Positions 33,982-42,192 of a stretch of DNA of 48,313 bases are shown piece by piece. Positions within the stretch are counted from its first letter, which is position 1; every line of letters begins with the position of its first letter. Source of the stretch: JBIOWF01 sp044868295. Lineage in GTDB: Bacteria; Actinomycetota; Actinomycetes; Streptosporangiales; Streptosporangiaceae. Below the pieces are notes generated by a model that was not told the DNA's origin, made no database searches, and saw only the letters and a program-made list of their open reading frames with translations. The position numbers were made by a program, and so were the translations under genes. Where the stretch lies: assembly GCA_044868295.1 (NCBI GenBank), contig JBIOWF010000021.1, positions 1 through 48,313 on the forward strand. Reading direction: 5' to 3'.

Positions 33982-34992
33982 TCAGCACTTGTTCTTGTAG
34001 ATGTACTTGTTGACCTCGGGGTGGTTCATGTTCTCCTTGGTCACGACAAGCGACTCGGTGGCGATGTTCGCCTCCACCGGCTTGCCTTCCAGCGCGTTGG
34101 CCGCCTGCTCGACGCCCCGCACGCCGATGACGTACGGCTTCTGCGCCACCAGGGCCTGGACGTCACCCGCCTGGAGCTGCTTGATCTGGTCCGGGCCCGC
34201 GTCGAAGCCGACGACGTTGACCTTGCCGCCCTTGCCCGCCGCTCGGATGCCCGTGGCGGTGCCCTGGGCGGAGAACAGGTTGGTGGCGAAGACGCCGATC
34301 AGGTCGGGTGTGCGCTGCAGCTCCGCCTGGATGATCTTCGCGGCCTCCTGCGGCGAGTTGTGCGAGTACTGCGTCGCGGCGGCCAGCGTGAAGTTCGTGT
34401 ACTTCGTCTTCACGGCTTCCTCGAATCCGGCCACCCGGGCGTCGACCGAGGACACACCGGGGTCGGTCGAGATGACCAGCACCTTGCCCGTGGCACCGTT
34501 CGTCAGCGTGTTGAGCGCCTCCGCGGCCTTGACGCCACCCAGCTTGTTGTCGGTCGCGACGCGGGACACGCCGATACTGGCGTCGTCCACGGTCGTGTCG
34601 ACGAGCACCACCTTGCTGCCCGCGTCCTGGATCCGCTTCAGCGGTGTGACGGACGCCTTGACGTCGTTGGGTGCGACGAGCAGCGCGGCGGGCCTGGCGG
34701 CGGCGACCGCGTCGAGCAGCGGGTTCTGCAGCGTCGCGTCGAACTTGTCCGGGCCCTGCACCTGCAGGTCGACGCCGAGCGCCTTGGCCTTCTCCTGCGC
34801 CCCGCACTCCATCGAGACGTAGAACGGGTCACCCTTCACGCCGACCATGAGCACGAACTTCTTGCCGGAGACACCGCCTGCCGCCCCGGTGGAACCCCCC
34901 GTGGAGTCCGAGGTGGATCCTCCGCATGCGGTAACGAGCAGCAGCAGGCCGGCGGCGGTCGCCGTACCCACCGTGTATCTGCGCATTCTCAT
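33982..34992 (-). CDS. RbsB-type sugar-binding lipoprotein
   Basis: 336 aa from ATG 34992, which has AAGGAGG upstream. The signal peptide ends with lipobox LLLLVTACGG. The mature protein is a type I periplasmic-binding domain (MVGVKGDPFYVSMECGAQEK, LVAPNDVKASVTPLKRIQDA, VVLVDTTVDDASIGVSRVAT, VNVVGFDAGPDQIKQLQAGD), the ribose/galactose/allose kind. A glycine/serine linker separates lipid anchor and domain. It delivers sugar to the RbsC-type permease next to it. Substrate not predictable. Confidence 0.92.
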   Translation of the reverse strand: MRMRRYTVGTATAAGLLLLVTACGGSTSDSTGGSTGAAGGVSGKKFVLMVGVKGDPFYVSMECGAQEKAKALGVDLQVQGPDKFDATLQNPLLDAVAAARPAALLVAPNDVKASVTPLKRIQDAGSKVVLVDTTVDDASIGVSRVATDNKLGGVKAAEALNTLTNGATGKVLVISTDPGVSSVDARVAGFEEAVKTKYTNFTLAAATQYSHNSPQEAAKIIQAELQRTPDLIGVFATNLFSAQGTATGIRAAGKGGKVNVVGFDAGPDQIKQLQAGDVQALVAQKPYVIGVRGVEQAANALEGKPVEANIATESLVVTKENMNHPEVNKYIYKNKC

Positions 34993-35112
34993 TGCGTCCT
35001 CCTTGTTGGTGTTTCGTGCCAAGCCAGGTGAGGCGAGACGACCGAGCGAGACAGACGAAGCCGGACAAGACGAGGCGAGACAGATCCCGGCAGATTGAGA
35101 TTGCGATCCGGG

Positions 35113-36174
35113 TCAGCCGCGGTCGCGGGCGCGCCTCCGTATCCGGTCGAACCACACGGCCGCGATGAGGACGAATCCCACCGCGACGTCCTGCCAGTAC
35201 GGCTGGACCCCGGTGATGACGAAGCCGTTCTTCAGCACGGCTGGGATCCAGACGCCGATGAGCGTGCCCACGATGGAGCCGACGCCACCGAACAGGCTCG
35301 TGCCGCCCAGGGCGACCGCCGTGATGGCCTGCAGGTTGTCGGTCGAGTGTCCGCCGATGCTCGTCGTGCTGAAGTAGGCGAGGGACAGGAAGCCGGCGAA
35401 GCCGGCCGTCATCCCGCCGATGATGTACGTCTTGACCAGGTGCCGCTCGACGTTGATCCCCGCGCGGCGGGCGGCCTCCGGGTTGGAGCCGATGGCGAAC
35501 GTGTGACGCCCGAACACCGCCATGTGCAGCAGCACATAGCCGGCGACGACCACCAGCAGCGCGATCGGGATCAGGTTGGGCACGCCCGGGATCCAGGAAC
35601 CGTGCCCCACCGGGTCCAGGGCGTACGTGGCGGTGTTGACGCCGTTCTGCATGATCAGCGCCACGCCCAGGCCCGCGCCGAGCGTGCCGAGGGTGGCCAG
35701 GAGCGGCGGGACCTTCAGATAGGCCACCACGACCCCGTTGATCGTGCCTATGATGAGCCCCGCCAGCAGCGCGCCGCCCAGCGCGGCCAGGATGTAGCCC
35801 GCCTTGCTCTGGTCCGCCGCGACGTCCACCGCGGTCGTCCCGAGGCCGGTGTCGATCAGCTGGAGAGCGTGTACGGCGAAGACCTCGCCCAGCACGATCC
35901 CGCTCGGAATGGACAGGTCCACCCCGGCGGTGATGACCACGAACGTCGTGCCGATGCTGACCACGGTCAGGATCGCCACGTTCTGCGCCAGTTGCACGAA
36001 GTTGCTGCTCTGCGTGAACAACCCCGGCGCCAGGAGCGAGAACGCGGCGATGATCGCGAGAAGCGCGCCGAACGTCACCATCGTGGGATTGCGGACGATC
36101 GCCCGCAGGATCGAGTCTCTCGGTGTGACCGGGCCGTGGTCCTGCGTCGCCGTCGACTTCGTCTCAGTGCTCAT
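35113..36174 (-). CDS. RbsC-type sugar ABC permease
   Basis: 353 aa with about nine to ten hydrophobic segments (for example FGALLAIIAAFSLLAPGLF and ILTVVSIGTTFVVITAGVDL). The signature GVDLSIPSGIVLGEV and the EAA-like loop NPEAARRAGINVERHLVKTY are typical of the ribose/xylose permease family. It lies between the binding protein and the ATPase. Its start ATG 36174 overlaps the end of a 56-codon ORF, and the decamer atgagcactg at the start is repeated at the start of that ORF. Confidence 0.93.
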   Translation of the reverse strand: MSTETKSTATQDHGPVTPRDSILRAIVRNPTMVTFGALLAIIAAFSLLAPGLFTQSSNFVQLAQNVAILTVVSIGTTFVVITAGVDLSIPSGIVLGEVFAVHALQLIDTGLGTTAVDVAADQSKAGYILAALGGALLAGLIIGTINGVVVAYLKVPPLLATLGTLGAGLGVALIMQNGVNTATYALDPVGHGSWIPGVPNLIPIALLVVVAGYVLLHMAVFGRHTFAIGSNPEAARRAGINVERHLVKTYIIGGMTAGFAGFLSLAYFSTTSIGGHSTDNLQAITAVALGGTSLFGGVGSIVGTLIGVWIPAVLKNGFVITGVQPYWQDVAVGFVLIAAVWFDRIRRRARDRG

Positions 36175-36334
36175 CGCGATCGCTCCGCCCGCACAGCCGC
36201 GATCCCGACCACCGTCGCGATCCCGAAAGCCTCGCGACCTCGAAAAGCCTCCCGATCTCGAAAAGCCTCCCGATCTCGAAAAGCCTCAGGAGCCGGACAA
36301 CCCTCGGAATCTGGACAACCCTCGCAGTGCTCAT
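36164..36334 (-). CDS. Possible 56-aa leader ORF with 18-bp repeats between ABC ATPase and permease
   Basis: From ATG 36334, which overlaps the ATPase stop, an open frame runs to TGA at 36164, which overlaps the permease start. It encodes an arginine/leucine-rich peptide with RLFEIG repeated twice and RLFEVA once. It could be a translational coupler, or just the product of repeat expansion that split an original permease start (atgagcactg occurs at both ends). I doubt a protein function. Confidence 0.3.
   Translation of the reverse strand: MSTARVVQIPRVVRLLRLFEIGRLFEIGRLFEVARLSGSRRWSGSRLCGRSDRDEH
36232..36293. repeat. 18-bp tandem repeat between ABC genes
   Basis: The unit ctcgaaaagcctcccgat occurs in about three close copies in tandem, with degenerate half-copies (gatcccgaaagcctcgcg) on one side and a second repeat (ccggacaaccctcgg / ctggacaaccctcgc) at 36292-36325 on the other. 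Confidence 0.85.
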
Positions 36335-37155
36335 TCCGTCACCTCGTTCGTGAACGCGCCCGAGATCGCGGCGATCAGCCGGTCCACGTCCGTCTCGCCG
36401 CGTCGGAACCGGGCCACCCTGGCGCCCAGGCGCAGCACCTCGATCCGGTCCGCGACCTGCAGCACCTGCGGCAGGTTGTGGGAGATGAAGACCACGGCGA
36501 TGCCCCGGTCTCTGATCCGCTCCACCAGCTCCAGCACCTTGGTCGTCTGGATGACGCCCAGCGCGGCGGTCGGCTCGTCCATGACGATCACGTTCGTCGC
36601 CCACATGGCCGCGCGGGCGATCGCCACGGATTGCTTCTGGCCGCCCGAGAACTCGGCCACCGGCGCCCGCATGTCCTGCACCAGGCCGACGCCCAGATCG
36701 GTGAACGCGGCCGCCGTACGGCGTCGCATCTCCGGGTGGTCGTGCAGGTAGCGGAACCGGCGTATCTCGCGGCCGAGGAAGACGTTCGCGGCGGCGTCGA
36801 GATCGGGCGCGAGGGCCAGGTCCTGGTAGACCGTCTCGATGCCGCGCCGCTTGGCGTCGTGCGGGTCCGTCATGCGAACCGCCTGGCCGTCGATGCGGAC
36901 CTCGCCGTCGTCCGGTGACAGCACGCCGGAAAGGATCTTGATGAGCGTGGACTTCCCCGCTCCGTTGTCGCCGACCAGAGCGGTGACCTCGCCCGGGAAC
37001 GCCTCGAACGACGCGTGTCGCAGGGCCCGAACGTGTCCGAAGTTCTTCACCACGTTGTGCGCGCTCAGCGCGGGCACCGGGCGGTCGCCGTCCACCTGCC
37101 CGTCCGCCGGTGTGTTCGGTGGTGTGTTCGGTGGTGTGTTCGCCTGCCCGGTCAT
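36331..37155 (-). CDS. Sugar ABC transporter ATPase (single-cassette)
   Basis: 274 aa from ATG 37155, overlapping the upstream aldolase stop (ATGA). Walker A GDNGAGKST, Q-loop TVYQDLALAPDL, signature EFSGGQKQSVAIAR, Walker B VIVMDEPTAALG and switch His in VFISHN are all present. Unlike RbsA (two cassettes, about 500 aa) it has one cassette, as in the FrcA-type fructose/mannose importers. The N-terminus has a three-fold NTPP repeat (NTPPNTPPNTP) before the domain. Confidence 0.93.
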   Translation of the reverse strand: MTGQANTPPNTPPNTPADGQVDGDRPVPALSAHNVVKNFGHVRALRHASFEAFPGEVTALVGDNGAGKSTLIKILSGVLSPDDGEVRIDGQAVRMTDPHDAKRRGIETVYQDLALAPDLDAAANVFLGREIRRFRYLHDHPEMRRRTAAAFTDLGVGLVQDMRAPVAEFSGGQKQSVAIARAAMWATNVIVMDEPTAALGVIQTTKVLELVERIRDRGIAVVFISHNLPQVLQVADRIEVLRLGARVARFRRGETDVDRLIAAISGAFTNEVTE

Positions 37156-38057
37156 CGTCTCGCGACCTTCCGCCATGTCCGGCCGTGTCCCTCGATCGCC
37201 GCGTTCAGGCCGGCCATCCTCTCGACCGCCGTGGTCTGGAGGAACTCGCGCCGTTCGGCCCCGGCGAGGCGCACCGCCTCGCCCCAGAACGCGCGTCCGG
37301 CGATGTATCCGGACGCGCCCGCGTCCATGGCCGTGAGCACCCGCTCCACGAACTCCTCGTATTTCACGCCTGCCGAGAGCAGCGCCCACGGCACGTCTCC
37401 GCAGACCTTGCTGACCTCCTGGCAACCCTCCTCGTCGCCCGGCCACTCCAGCTTGAGCAGGTCGGGGCCGAGCTCCGCGAGCAACTCCGCCGACCTGACG
37501 ACCATCCGCTTCCGCTGTTCAGGGGAGAACGGGTCCTCCGACGGCAGCTCCGTCACCAACGGCTCGATGACCGACGGCATGCCGTACGCCCGGCAGTCCT
37601 CGATCACCGCCCGGACCGCGTCCACCGCCTCCCGCGCCAGATCCGGCTCCCCGTCGGCTGCGGGGCGATCGGGCCGCCACCGGACCAGGAATTTCAGCGC
37701 GACGCCGCCGCCCGCCGCCACGAAGGAGGGGCCACGGTCGGCGGACACGTACTCGGTCCGGTGTTCGCCGTTCCAGACCGGCTGCGGCGACCGGTCGCCG
37801 GCGATGAGCAGGCCCGCGCCGGGGTGCAGGGCCCCCGCGGCCCGCACCGCTGCGACGCCGTACTCCATGTCGGTCAACACCCCGCTGGCCAGGGACGACA
37901 GGGCCGCGATCACGTCGACCTTGAAGGCGCTCAGGTCCCCGTCGGACGCCGGCCGGCCGGCCCTTTCGAGCATCTTCCGCAGCGTTCCGCGCTGGTCCAT
38001 GGCGAGGATGGCGAACTTCCCGCCGTTGTCGGCGATCTGATCAAGACTGAAGGGCAC
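37152..38057 (-). CDS. LacD-type class I aldolase, copy 2
   Basis: 301 aa from GTG 38057, chosen because AGAGG stands six bases before it. The fold start is KFAILAMDQRGTLRKMLERA. The Schiff-base lysines are kept as Lys122 in GGVALKFLVRWRP and Lys202 in PDLLKLEWPGDEE, with ASGYIAGRAFWGEAV near the end. It differs clearly from the copy at 32743, so it may handle another stereoisomer or another phosphorylation state. It is tightly packed between the FGGY kinase and the ABC ATPase. Confidence 0.88.
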   Translation of the reverse strand: MPFSLDQIADNGGKFAILAMDQRGTLRKMLERAGRPASDGDLSAFKVDVIAALSSLASGVLTDMEYGVAAVRAAGALHPGAGLLIAGDRSPQPVWNGEHRTEYVSADRGPSFVAAGGGVALKFLVRWRPDRPAADGEPDLAREAVDAVRAVIEDCRAYGMPSVIEPLVTELPSEDPFSPEQRKRMVVRSAELLAELGPDLLKLEWPGDEEGCQEVSKVCGDVPWALLSAGVKYEEFVERVLTAMDAGASGYIAGRAFWGEAVRLAGAERREFLQTTAVERMAGLNAAIEGHGRTWRKVARR

Positions 38058-38062
38058 ACTGA

Positions 38063-39457
38063 TCACCTCTCTGTGGCGGAGGAGTAGCTCCTGTAGGTGG
38101 GCGCGGGAGGCAGCGAGATGCCCGCGGCCGAAGCCGCCAGCAGCGCCGCGCCGTACGCGCCGGGCTCCGAGACGCCGGCGGTGCTCATGGCGCCGTACTG
38201 GCGGCGCTTGGCCGCCAGTACAGCGGGATTGCGCATCCAGCCTCCGGCGACGACGACCCGCTGGTACGGGCCGACGAGAGCGTCGATGCGGGCGACCAGG
38301 CGTTGCGCTTCGGCGACCATGCCGTCCACGGCGGTACGCCACAGACGGGCCGGAGTCACTCCGTCGGTGATGCCGTCGATGCCGAAGTGCTCGTCTCGCG
38401 GGCTGACCAGCCGCAGCGTCGGATGGTCCGGCGCGGCCAGCGCCTGCTCGCCGAGCGTGACGTGATCGGCCCTGGTGACCGCACCGAGCATGGTGGCGAT
38501 CCGGCTGAGGGTCAGGCCCGTCGGCAGTCCGGTGAGAACGCTGAGGTGGCCCGCGACGACCCCCCAGCCCACGGATACGCCCTGGGTGGTCAAAGCGCTC
38601 ACACGCTCGGGCGTGAGCGGCGGAAGGATCGTGCGGACGAACGCCTCAGCCGTGCCCAGCGAGTCGAACAGCGCGCCGTCGGTGGCCGCGCCCACGCCAT
38701 AGGCGGCGACCTGGTGGTCGTGCCCGGCGACGGTCAGCAATGCCCCGCGCAGGATCGAGGGGACCGGGTCGCCCGCGTCCCGCCGGGCCGAGGGCACCGT
38801 GTCACCCGCGCGCCCGGCAGCGGTTCCCGCCACCACCGGTTCGGGCAGCAGCGACGGCCAGTCGAGCAGGCCCAAAGCGGCGTCCCAGGGGCGGGCCGCG
38901 CCGAGATCCAGCAGGCCGGTACGGCTGGCCAGCGACAGCTCGGAGACAGGGTCACCGCCCAGCCCCCGGACCACCCACTCGCCCATTGAATAGAAGCGCA
39001 CGGCCCCCTTGGTCTCGGGGTGGTTCCTGCGCAGCCACAGCAGCTTGGGCAGGGACGGCAGCGCGGTCAGCGGCAGGCCGGTGGTCCTCTCGAACGTCTC
39101 GGTGCCCAGCTCCCGCACGATCGTGTCGACGTCGCCCCTCGGGTCGAACCAGGCGATGGCCGGAGCCAACGGCCCGTCGTTCGCGTCGACCAGAACGCCC
39201 GTCTCCGCCATTCCGGTCACGCCGATCGCCAGCACCCGGTCGGCGCCGTCGCCCGTTCCCCGGGACGCGAGGGCCGCTTCGGCCGCCACCGTCTCGGCGA
39301 GTCGTACCAGGCTCACGGGGTCGGCCTCAGCCTCACCCCCGCGGTGGTGCCACGGGGTGGGGCGCTCCGCTACGCCGCACACCGTGCCGTCCCGGTCCAC
39401 CGCGACGGCCTTCACGACCGCGGTTCCGATGTCCAAACCGACGAACAACTCGCTCAT
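38063..39457 (-). CDS. FGGY-family carbohydrate kinase
   Basis: 464 aa from ATG 39457, overlapping the preceding stop (ATGA). The N-terminal phosphate-binding strand is FVGLDIGTAVVKAVAVDRDG. The catalytic Asp is in TVAGHDHQVAAYGVG, and VVVAGGWMRNPAV with GAYGAALLA forms the C-terminal ATP site. FGGY kinases phosphorylate xylulose, gluconate, fuculose, ribulose and other sugars; the active-site pattern alone does not fix the substrate. In this operon it probably makes the first phosphate ester of the imported sugar. Confidence 0.9.
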   Translation of the reverse strand: MSELFVGLDIGTAVVKAVAVDRDGTVCGVAERPTPWHHRGGEAEADPVSLVRLAETVAAEAALASRGTGDGADRVLAIGVTGMAETGVLVDANDGPLAPAIAWFDPRGDVDTIVRELGTETFERTTGLPLTALPSLPKLLWLRRNHPETKGAVRFYSMGEWVVRGLGGDPVSELSLASRTGLLDLGAARPWDAALGLLDWPSLLPEPVVAGTAAGRAGDTVPSARRDAGDPVPSILRGALLTVAGHDHQVAAYGVGAATDGALFDSLGTAEAFVRTILPPLTPERVSALTTQGVSVGWGVVAGHLSVLTGLPTGLTLSRIATMLGAVTRADHVTLGEQALAAPDHPTLRLVSPRDEHFGIDGITDGVTPARLWRTAVDGMVAEAQRLVARIDALVGPYQRVVVAGGWMRNPAVLAAKRRQYGAMSTAGVSEPGAYGAALLAASAAGISLPPAPTYRSYSSATER

Positions 39458-40500
39458 GACGGCGGCTCCCCGAGATGTGGCAGCGGCGGGCGGCAGACGA
39501 TCGCCTCGATCTCGCCGTCGAGCCGCCATTTCCCCGCGGCGTACGGCACGGCCGCCACGTCCCCGCGGCGCAGCCCGAGTGGGTCCCCGGCCTCGCTCGT
39601 CAGCCGGCCCGCACCGGCTGTGACAAGGACGACCGCGAACCCGGCGGCGATGGGCGGTCCACCGTCGGCGGTGCTCAGCCGGTGGGCCCGGAAGTAGGGC
39701 GCCGCCCGCGCGGGAAGCAGATCGACCAACCGGGCCGGGTCGATCTGCCCGCTCCGGATGATCAGGTCGTCGAGATCACGTTCGCTCAGCGGGTCGAGGG
39801 ACAGCGCGTCAAGAGCCACATCGAAACCCAGGCCGAGGTGGCCGTCCCTGCGCAGATCGACGGCGAGCCCTTCGGCCTCAAGCAGGATGGACAGATCGGT
39901 GGGCTCCTGCAGCTCCAGCACGAAGACCCCCGCGTCCATGCTGTGCGGCAGGCCGGCCGGCACCAGCACGGCGTCGCCTGGCCGTACGGCACAGGCGCGC
40001 AGTGATGCGACCAGGCCGTCGGAGTCGCCCGCGTCGACCATCGCGCGGACTCGATCAGCGCGCATGCGCTCGGTGAAGCCGAGCCGCACCCGGGCGCCTT
40101 CGACGATGTCGAGGACGATCCACGCCTCGGTCTTGCCGTGCGGCATCCCGAGGTGCCTGCGGGAGAAGGCGCGGTCCGGATGGAAGTGCACAGGCAGGCG
40201 CTGGCCGGGGTCGAGCAGCTTGACCAGGAGTTCGGTGGAGGCGCCGTAGCTGTCGACGTGTGCCTGGCCGAGCCAGCTCCTCGGGTCCGCTACGACCGCG
40301 TCACGCAGGAGGCCGCCGTCCTGGAGTACGGAGAGTCCGCATGTGGGATCAGATGTCATCGTGGTCATAGACGCGATCCATTCCTCCGGGCGATGGGAGA
40401 CGTCGCTCGAGCTTGCGCCGCGCAGCTCGGCGATCCGGTGACCGCCCCGGTAGATGTGCTCGACCTGGTTCGCCGGGAGCAGTTGCGGACGAGCCGTCAT
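39454..40500 (-). CDS. Class I phosphomannose-isomerase-like protein
   Basis: 348 aa. First gene of the operon. Zinc-binding cupin motifs of type I PMI are present: LPVHFHPDRAFSRRHLG and HGKTEAWIVLD, with the later VPAGLPHSM. The N-terminus (PANQVEHIYRGGHRIAELRG) fits this subfamily, so I keep ATG 40500 despite the lack of a Shine-Dalgarno sequence. It should interconvert an aldose and a ketose phosphate, or the free sugars. The exact sugar is unknown and need not be mannose. Confidence 0.82.
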   Translation of the reverse strand: MTARPQLLPANQVEHIYRGGHRIAELRGASSSDVSHRPEEWIASMTTMTSDPTCGLSVLQDGGLLRDAVVADPRSWLGQAHVDSYGASTELLVKLLDPGQRLPVHFHPDRAFSRRHLGMPHGKTEAWIVLDIVEGARVRLGFTERMRADRVRAMVDAGDSDGLVASLRACAVRPGDAVLVPAGLPHSMDAGVFVLELQEPTDLSILLEAEGLAVDLRRDGHLGLGFDVALDALSLDPLSERDLDDLIIRSGQIDPARLVDLLPARAAPYFRAHRLSTADGGPPIAAGFAVVLVTAGAGRLTSEAGDPLGLRRGDVAAVPYAAGKWRLDGEIEAIVCRPPLPHLGEPPS

Positions 40501-40637
40501 GGGACTATTGCCCAGTTCAGAAGTGCTTTTGTGGATTCGGCGAGCAGACCGGCATCGAGTGCGGCCGAGGTGCGGCCGCGGTTGCTGAGGTGACCTTCCG
40601 TGATGTGCACGTCGTCTCCAAGGTGAGGATCAAGACG

Positions 40638-40653
40638 ATGACATCGATGTCAT
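40638..40653. promoter_or_regulatory. Putative LacI operator before the isomerase-kinase-importer operon
   Basis: ATGACATCGATGTCAT is a perfect 16-base palindrome with a central CpG, about 140 bases upstream of the first gene. Its core is identical to the site at 32449-32460. The arrangement suits a LacI repressor acting on both transcription units. Confidence 0.8.
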
Positions 40654-40684
40654 AACCGGAAGCTAGTTTTGCTGAGCTGCTCAG

Positions 40685-41341
40685 TCAATACCCCACGAAA
40701 GGCGAGTGACGCAGATCCGCGAGCGTGCGGGCGAAACGCGAGCCTGGGGCCTCGGCGGCGACCCGCATGGCGTCGTCCACGGTGTCGACGTCGGTCAGAC
40801 GGGGTACCCGCGCGACGCTCAGCCCAGCCTCCCCCAGCCTCCCCAACAGGGCGGCTCCTGTCACGGGCTGGGACATGGGCACGCCGAGCAGAAGCGCCGG
40901 ATCGGGGACCCGCAGCCCGAGCAGCCAGAACCCGCCGTCCGTCGACGGGCCGAACACCGCGTCATGCGTGGCCAGCGATGAGACCGCGGTCAGCAACAGC
41001 TCGATCGTGACCTGGGGTGTGTCCATGCCGATGAGCACCATGGGCAGGCGCCTGGACCGGTAGGCCCCGCCGAAGGCGTTCGCCAGCCGCTCGTCGAGGC
41101 CCTCGCCCTGCTGGGGCAACACGGCGAACCCTTCGGGCAGCCACCGGCCCGCCGCCCCGTCCAAGGCGATCACCCGATGGCTGACGGGAGCAGCCGCGAC
41201 CGTTTCGAGCGTGTCCTCCAGCGCCGCCTGCGCCAGCATCGCCGCTTCCCTGGGATCGAACGGCGGAGTCAATCGCGTCTTCACCTGCCCCGGCAGAGGC
41301 TCCTTGGCCATCACCACGATCTGGGCCCGGCGATCCGTCAT
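40685..41341 (-). CDS. DUF2064 / TIGR04282 glycosyltransferase-like protein
   Basis: 218 aa. MAKEPLPGQVKTRLTPPFDP at the N-terminus, MVLIGMDTPQVTIELLL and VFGPSTDGGFWLLGLR define the TIGR04282 family, GT-A-fold nucleotidyltransferase/glycosyltransferase-like proteins first noted with arsenosugar genes. The DTP stretch is the likely metal site. Its start overlaps the end of the GT2 gene (ATGA), a frequent pairing in actinomycetes. Substrate unknown; an arsenic link is not supported here, as no ars genes are present. Confidence 0.88.
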   Translation of the reverse strand: MTDRRAQIVVMAKEPLPGQVKTRLTPPFDPREAAMLAQAALEDTLETVAAAPVSHRVIALDGAAGRWLPEGFAVLPQQGEGLDERLANAFGGAYRSRRLPMVLIGMDTPQVTIELLLTAVSSLATHDAVFGPSTDGGFWLLGLRVPDPALLLGVPMSQPVTGAALLGRLGEAGLSVARVPRLTDVDTVDDAMRVAAEAPGSRFARTLADLRHSPFVGY

Positions 41342-42090
41342 GCCGTCTCACCCCGCTCGTCCCGGCCGATCGGGCCCGGCTCAGCCCCACCCGGCTCCAT
41401 GCCGTGCTCGACCCCGCCTGACTCCCGCTCGATCATGCGCTGTTCGGCCAGGACCCTGCGCATGTCGCCGATCGCGCGCAGGGTGCCGCGCAGGGTGCCG
41501 GTCACCTTCGACCGGCCGGTCCTCGGGAGATAGTCGACGTCGACCTCGCTGATCCGCCACCCGGCTGCGGCCGCGCGGAGCACCATCTCCAGCGGATAGC
41601 CGAAGCGCCGGTCGACCATGCCCAGAGCCAGCAGGTCAGCCCGTCGGCATGCACGCATCGGGCCGAGATCGTGCAGCGGGGCGCCGGTCCTCCGCCGCAG
41701 CCGCCCGGCCAGTACGGCGTTGCCGATCCGGGCATGAACCGGCCAGGTGGCGGCGGCCTGGAGCCTTCGGCGGCCGAGCACCAGATCGCTCCGGCCGGCA
41801 AGAACCGGGTCTGCCACCCGCGGCAGCTGTCCGGGGTCCAGGGAGGCGTCGGCGTCCATGAAGCACACCACATCCGCGGTCGCGGCCAGCAGCCCGGCAT
41901 GGCACGCGGCACCGAACCCGCGACGTGGCTCGGAGACCACCCGCGCCCCCAGCTCGGACGCCACCCGCGCGGACCCGTCGGTCGAGCCGTTGTCGACGAC
42001 TATCGGGCGATAGCCGTACGGCATGTGGCCGAGCACCAAGGGCAGCGCCGCCTCCTCGTCCAGACACGGAAGCACCACGTCGATCTCCAT
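41338..42090 (-). CDS. Family 2 glycosyltransferase
   Basis: 250 aa from ATG 42090; GTG 42123 is an alternative start. EIDVVLPCLDEEAALPLVLG, then VVDNGSTDGSARVASELGAR and CFMDADASLDPGQLPRV (DxD metal site DAD) form the GT-A core. It resembles dolichyl-phosphate-mannose synthase type enzymes without the membrane tail. The C-terminus (about 30 residues) is Glu/Gly-rich. It probably supplies a lipid-linked or activated sugar with its partner at 40685. Confidence 0.9.
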   Translation of the reverse strand: MEIDVVLPCLDEEAALPLVLGHMPYGYRPIVVDNGSTDGSARVASELGARVVSEPRRGFGAACHAGLLAATADVVCFMDADASLDPGQLPRVADPVLAGRSDLVLGRRRLQAAATWPVHARIGNAVLAGRLRRRTGAPLHDLGPMRACRRADLLALGMVDRRFGYPLEMVLRAAAAGWRISEVDVDYLPRTGRSKVTGTLRGTLRAIGDMRRVLAEQRMIERESGGVEHGMEPGGAEPGPIGRDERGETA

Positions 42091-42192
42091 GGTTTCGACG
42101 TTAGAGGTCGAAGGGGTGACCACCTCTTACGGTGTGGTGACGCGCCGCGTCGTGTCGCCGGAAAATGCCCAGGTCATGCCTACCGTAGAAGG

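Noticed and set aside
30406..40653. Sulfoquinovose (sulfo-EMP) pathway
   Set aside because: LacD-like aldolase and PfkB kinase fit, but no sulfoquinovosidase, no YihS-type isomerase and no sulfolactaldehyde enzyme are present, and an FGGY kinase and PMI are extra.
40685..41341. Arsenosugar biosynthesis
   Set aside because: Only the DUF2064 family name points there; no arsenic methylase, radical-SAM or ars genes are nearby.
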